A stretch of DNA of 9,256 nt from Chloroflexota bacterium (GTDB lineage: Bacteria > Chloroflexota > Dehalococcoidia > DSTF01 > RBG-16-68-14). The position numbers and the translations under genes are program-made. Numbering within the stretch: position 1 is the stretch's first letter; each line of letters starts with the position of its first letter. The notes under the pieces were generated by a model, which worked only from the letters and a program-made list of their open reading frames with translations, was not told the origin of the DNA and made no database searches. The stretch covers positions 1 through 9,256 of the forward strand of contig JADFRJ010000080.1 of NCBI GenBank assembly GCA_022561355.1. The letters run 5' to 3'. Below, in pieces: positions 6,871 to 9,256 of this stretch.

Positions 6871-7410
6871 GCCTAGCATTGTCGTGTAGCCGAGCGCGAT
6901 CGTCTCTTCGGCATACTCAGCCCTCCAGCCGGGGTCCGGAACGCGGATCGCGTGTTCGCGGAACCAGCGATGGTAGGTCAAGTACTCATCCTCCAACCGT
7001 TTACGGGCGTCGTTCTCCTCGACGAAGGCGTCCGAATCGTATTCTTCGAAGCTCTTGTCGGCGTCGACTAGCGGCACCTCTAGCTCTTCCTGCCAGTAGC
7101 CGGCGATGTAGTCCAGCGCCTCTTCAAGGTCCTTTCGGCAATCGTTGATCAGCATCGTCATCAGCGTCGTCTGATCGACCACCTTGGAGCGGACGCCCAA
7201 CTCTTCGGCGCATGTCTGGCAGAGGACGACCAGCTTTCGCGAATCGCAGGCGTCTGTCCGCACGCAGAACTGGCAGCGCGGGGCGTAGTCGGTACCCCAG
7301 GGTTGCCGGGTGTAGCCGGCTGAAACCGTGGTGGTGAAGGCGCTACAGCGAGGACAGGTCATCTTGTCCCCAAGGATCTCATCGATGGCCTTGTCCCAGT
7401 CGATCTGCAT
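6865..7410 (-). CDS. Uncharacterised cysteine-rich (zinc-ribbon-like) protein with acidic C-terminal half
   Basis: A 181-residue protein I do not recognise. Its N-terminal third has three CxxC pairs, CPRC (19-22), CQFC (46-49) and CQTC (64-67), plus single cysteines at 55 and 91, which would suit one or two zinc-binding ribbons. Residues 93-150 are strongly acidic and probably helical (for example DLEEALDYIAGYWQEELEV), with several aromatics around YLTYHRWFREH. There is no signal peptide or membrane segment, so it is probably cytoplasmic. Expression signals are strong: GAGGAG 5 nt before the ATG and a near-consensus promoter further up. It is a single-gene unit, convergent with hflX and downstream of the sigma-factor gene on the same strand. 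A role as a nucleic-acid- or protein-binding adaptor is possible but unproven. Confidence 0.85.
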   Translation of the reverse strand: MQIDWDKAIDEILGDKMTCPRCSAFTTTVSAGYTRQPWGTDYAPRCQFCVRTDACDSRKLVVLCQTCAEELGVRSKVVDQTTLMTMLINDCRKDLEEALDYIAGYWQEELEVPLVDADKSFEEYDSDAFVEENDARKRLEDEYLTYHRWFREHAIRVPDPGWRAEYAEETIALGYTTMLGD

Positions 7411-7415
7411 GACCT

Positions 7416-7421
7416 CTCCTC
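7416..7421 (-). promoter_or_regulatory. Ribosome binding site of the cysteine-rich gene
   Basis: Minus-strand GAGGAG lies 5 nt before the ATG at 7410-7408, which supports this start. Confidence 0.7.
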
Positions 7422-7440
7422 AAATAGGGGATGTGTTGCC

Positions 7441-7468
7441 ATGATAGCGCGTGGGCGTGAGGTGTCAA
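7441..7468 (-). promoter_or_regulatory. Sigma-70 promoter of the cysteine-rich gene
   Basis: On the minus strand a perfect TTGACA (7468-7463) is followed after 16 nt by TATCAT (7446-7441; 5 of 6 to consensus). Transcription would start near 7434, giving a short leader of about 24 nt that contains the ribosome binding site. It is the best-matching promoter in the window. Confidence 0.7.
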
Positions 7469-7603
7469 ACTGCCGGCCCGGCGATACGGCCGTAGTGCAC
7501 GGAGAGGCTAACTACAGCGCGAATGACGATCGATAGCGGTGTCAGGGCAGTGTGAGGATCTGGCTACAAGGTCAGCCAGCCACGCTGTTGGGAGCGCCTT
7601 TGC

Positions 7604-7628
7604 CCGGCGTCGTTATCGACAACGCCGG
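7604..7628 (-). terminator. Imperfect hairpin downstream of the sigma-factor gene
   Basis: CCGGCGT (7604-7610) pairs with ACGCCGG (7622-7628). Beyond one C/A mismatch three more pairs (7612-7614 with 7618-7620, one a wobble) close a 3-nt loop. It begins 18 nt after the sigma-factor stop. No U tract follows on the minus strand, so intrinsic termination is uncertain. The rest of 7469-7646 shows only a small CTGGCT/AGCCAG hairpin (7560-7579) and no gene. Confidence 0.4.
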
Positions 7629-7646
7629 AGCCGAGGTGCTACGAAG

Positions 7647-8369
7647 CTACGCAGCTTCCTCGATCGTCTCCTCAAGGTGCCTGCGAAGCGATGAGAGAAT
7701 GCGCTTATGAAGCTGACAGACGCGCGACTCAGACAGACCAAGCAGCCGGCCAACTTCGTGGAACGGCTTGGATTCGCCGTAGCGGAGGCGTAGGATCGCC
7801 CGGTCTCGCTGGTTCAACAGGCTGAGCGCCTCCTGCAACCGGAGGAGCGCCGCCTGGCGCTCCGCGGCTATCGCGGGATCGGATCGGTCGTCATGATCGG
7901 CTGGGTCGTAGCGTCCACCACCGCCGTCACCGTTAGTATCCTGGAGAACGGTCTCCAACGATACGAACCGTGAGCTGGCGTGCCTCTTGACCTCCCTGAC
8001 GTCGGTGGGGCTCATGCCGAGACGCATCGCGACTTCCTTCGCCGTCGGCCAGCGGCCGAGCTGCGTCGCAAGCTGCTGGGAGGCCTGTTCGACCTGGCGA
8101 GTGTCGCGGCGTAGCGAGCGGGGTAGGGGGTCCTGCCGCCGGACGGCGTCCAGAATCGAACCGCGGATGCGCCGGATGGCGTAGCTGGCAAACTTCGTAC
8201 CGCGGCTTTCGTCGAATCCGTCGATCGCCTGGATGAGGCCTTCGGTACCGAAGCCGAGTGCGTCGTCGCGCTCCAGTCCGAGCGTGTTGGTCCTATCGGT
8301 CGAGAGCCGGTTCACGACGAACGTGACGAGCGGCATGTGCCTGAGGATCAGTGCTTCGCGCTTTGGCAT
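7647..8369 (-). CDS. FliA/WhiG-type alternative RNA polymerase sigma factor
   Basis: A 240-residue group 3 sigma-70 protein with the compact domain 2-3-4 plan of FliA (flagellar) and WhiG (sporulation). Region 2 covers about 5-80, with DALGFGTEGLIQAIDGFD and the promoter -10 reading helix GTKFASYAIRRIRGSILDAVRRQD split over 57-80. Region 3 is 84-140. A Gly/Asp-rich linker follows at 144-168, longer and looser than usual. Region 4 spans 178-235 with the helix-turn-helix FHEVGRLLGLSESRVCQLHK (203-222). The ATG has GGGAG 7 nt upstream and gives the normal start. The frame stays open back to 8600, but that part overlaps the riboswitch and is not protein-like. A c-di-GMP riboswitch lies in its leader. 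I leave the gene symbol open because nothing here separates fliA from whiG; no flagellar or sporulation gene is in view. Confidence 0.92.
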   Translation of the reverse strand: MPKREALILRHMPLVTFVVNRLSTDRTNTLGLERDDALGFGTEGLIQAIDGFDESRGTKFASYAIRRIRGSILDAVRRQDPLPRSLRRDTRQVEQASQQLATQLGRWPTAKEVAMRLGMSPTDVREVKRHASSRFVSLETVLQDTNGDGGGGRYDPADHDDRSDPAIAAERQAALLRLQEALSLLNQRDRAILRLRYGESKPFHEVGRLLGLSESRVCQLHKRILSSLRRHLEETIEEAA

Positions 8370-8376
8370 GGTCGTG

Positions 8377-8402
8377 CTCCCTTTTTGGGCGCCGATTGGG
8401 AG
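8377..8402 (-). promoter_or_regulatory. Sigma-factor ribosome binding site with a pairing anti-site (riboswitch expression platform)
   Basis: The ribosome binding site GGGAG (8381-8377) is exactly complementary to CUCCC (8402-8398) upstream in the same RNA, with a 16-nt loop. A smaller CCC/GGG hairpin (8389-8387 with 8381-8379) is an alternative. The leader between aptamer and start codon holds another CU-rich stretch near 8424-8436. With no terminator visible, regulation most likely acts by hiding or exposing this site. Confidence 0.5.
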
Positions 8403-8455
8403 TGGGTCTGCCAGGAACGAGGCGAAGGGGAGGGGTTGTCGAACGTTAGCGTTTC

Positions 8456-8534
8456 GGCAGCCCGGCGACCCTAACTCTCTTCCAGAGTGGTAGGCCCGTG
8501 GCTTTGCGCCCCCTTCTTTCGAAGGGTTTGCCCT
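8456..8534 (-). ncRNA. Class I cyclic di-GMP riboswitch (GEMM-I) in the sigma-factor leader
   Basis: The conserved core of the GEMM-I family is present in order on the minus strand. GGGCAAACC (8533-8525) comes first. Helix P2 is CCCTTC/GAAGGG (8526-8521, 8516-8511) capped by a GAAA tetraloop. Then comes CGCAAAGCC (8508-8500). The second arm holds GGGCCTA and TTAGGG, with ACTCT/AGAGT (8488-8484, 8478-8474) at its tip, where the tetraloop receptor is expected. GCCGGG follows, and a closing TGCC (8459-8456) pairs with GGCA (8532-8529). The base just before CAAACC is G, as in c-di-GMP-binding members; cGAMP-preferring variants carry A there. The middle A of GCAAAG, which intercalates between the two guanines in known structures, is kept. 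It ends 86 nt before the sigma-factor ATG. Confidence 0.93.
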
Positions 8535-8539
8535 TTTCG

Positions 8540-8608
8540 GCGCCTCTCGACGCGCTTGTTGAGGCGCTCCATGCCAGAGGTCCTGCTGGACCGCGCCCAT
8601 TCTTGGGC
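8540..8608 (-). other. Three consecutive hairpins in the RNA upstream of the riboswitch
   Basis: Going 5' from the aptamer: GCGCCTC/GAGGCGC (8540-8546 with 8561-8567, 14-nt loop), GGTCC/GGACC (8579-8583 with 8588-8592, 4-nt loop) and GCCC/GGGC (8595-8598 with 8605-8608, 6-nt loop). No protein-like frame covers them. They may be part of the sigma-factor leader, depending on where transcription begins. No convincing promoter was found between here and 8720 on the minus strand. Confidence 0.4.
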
Positions 8609-8698
8609 TACATGACTCCTAACGTCAGCGGCTAGAAAACGTTACAGAATCGTATTCCACAGCCGAGCGGGTTAGCCGCCTCGCCTCGATGAAGCGGC

Positions 8699-8707
8699 TG
8701 CTATGAT
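8699..8707 (+). promoter_or_regulatory. Candidate extended -10 promoter of the methyltransferase gene
   Basis: TGCTATGAT combines a TGn extension with a 5-of-6 -10 hexamer (8702-8707). No clear -35 is seen. Transcription would begin near 8714, about 10 nt before the ATG at 8724, so the message would be nearly leaderless. Confidence 0.45.
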
Positions 8708-8723
8708 GTCAGCGATTACGGCA

Positions 8724-9256
8724 ATGACAGAACCTGTTCAACCAATCGATTATGTCCAGCGCTGGCGAGAGCTGATCCGCGCACGGCGCGAGCAGCATGA
8801 CGCCGCCTGTGCCGCTCAGGGCCGCACGACCGATGACTACTGGGCGCGCAGGGCGGAGGGCTTCCGCAAATTCGTGCAGGAGGCGGGCAAGCAGGCGGAC
8901 CCCTTCATCGACTGCATCGTGAAGGAACTGCGACCCGCCGACAGCGTGCTGGACGTCGGGGCAGGCACAGGCCGCCACACGGTTGTCCTCGCGCGACACG
9001 CCAAGCACGTGACGGCCCTCGACCCCTCAGTGTCGATGCTGAACTTCCTGCGCGAGGACATCGAATCGCAGGGCCTCGACAACGTCGATGTGATCGAAGG
9101 GGGCTGGCCGGAGGCGGCGGCGAACGCGCCTCGGGTGGATGTGATGATCAGCGCCCATGTGCTGTACCCAATCGAGGACGTCGTGTCGTTTCTGAAGACG
9201 TTCGACCAGCAGGCGGAACGGCTCTGCTTTCTGCACCTCATGACGTGGCAGCCGTG
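8724..9256 (+). CDS. Class I SAM-dependent methyltransferase (partial, C-terminus beyond the right edge)
   Basis: The frame is open from here to the window edge (177 residues). A helical N-terminal extension (1-70, including DYVQRWRELIRARREQHD and DDYWARRAEGF) precedes a Rossmann-fold methyltransferase domain. Motif I is VLDVGAGTGRHT (75-86), the SAM-ribose acidic residue is Asp 100 in TALDPS, and VDVMISAHVLYPIED (138-152) matches the later strand and helix of the fold. The substrate cannot be told; the opening DDYWARRAEGF is shared by many methyltransferases of unassigned substrate. The start is uncertain: in-frame ATGs at 8703 and 8706 would add 7 or 6 residues, but they lie inside the predicted -10 box. 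No ribosome binding site is visible for any of them. It diverges from the sigma-factor leader. Confidence 0.88.
   Translation, partial: MTEPVQPIDYVQRWRELIRARREQHDAACAAQGRTTDDYWARRAEGFRKFVQEAGKQADPFIDCIVKELRPADSVLDVGAGTGRHTVVLARHAKHVTALDPSVSMLNFLREDIESQGLDNVDVIEGGWPEAAANAPRVDVMISAHVLYPIEDVVSFLKTFDQQAERLCFLHLMTWQP

Noticed and set aside
7411..7646. The 236-nt gap between the cysteine-rich gene and the sigma factor was examined for a tRNA or small RNA gene
   Set aside because: Only a promoter and two hairpins are seen; no cloverleaf or conserved RNA pattern.
8370..8600. A 77-codon N-terminal extension of the sigma factor
   Set aside because: It overlaps the c-di-GMP riboswitch, reads as non-conserved sequence, and the ATG at 8369 has its own ribosome binding site and the normal family N-terminus.
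8715..8722. GCCGTAAT on the minus strand, similar to the -10 element of FliA/WhiG promoters, which would suggest self-regulation of the sigma factor
   Set aside because: The matching -35 at the required spacing reads TTGA instead of TAAA, and the site lies inside the start of the methyltransferase gene region; too weak to call.

Overview
This GC-rich window looks like bacterial chromosome, probably from an environmental Chloroflexota-like (Dehalococcoidia-type) or similar lineage. That placement is an inference from GC content, the style of the encoded proteins and the split purine cluster; no marker gene here settles it. I see no tRNA, rRNA, insertion sequence, phage gene or CRISPR array.

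Left part (1-5545), all read on the minus strand. A purine-biosynthesis operon runs purD -> purE -> purB -> a small multi-pass membrane protein -> purC -> purS. It starts at a good sigma-70 promoter at 5517-5545. The genes are tightly packed: purB and the membrane gene overlap by 4 nt, the membrane gene and purC by 32 nt, and purC and purS by 1 nt. PurQ and PurL, the usual partners of PurS, do not follow. Instead a separately promoted gene runs off the left edge; it fuses a DUF4242 domain to the beginning of a class III nucleotide cyclase domain.

Middle part (5566-7468). hflX, a ribosome-associated GTPase, diverges from the purD promoter. Its reading frame keeps HflX-like sequence upstream of the first standard start codon, so the true start may be a non-standard AUA codon. 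hflX converges on an unrecognised cysteine-rich, zinc-ribbon-like protein, and two perfect hairpins rich in CTAG lie between them. The cysteine-rich gene has a near-consensus promoter and a strong ribosome binding site.

Right part (7604-9256). A FliA/WhiG-type sigma factor gene on the minus strand has a leader of about 350 nt. This leader contains a clear class I cyclic di-GMP (GEMM-I) riboswitch, followed by pyrimidine-rich segments able to mask the ribosome binding site, and preceded by three further hairpins. The most notable inference in the window is that a second messenger controls translation of an alternative sigma factor of the motility/development class. A SAM-dependent methyltransferase gene diverges from this leader and runs off the right edge.
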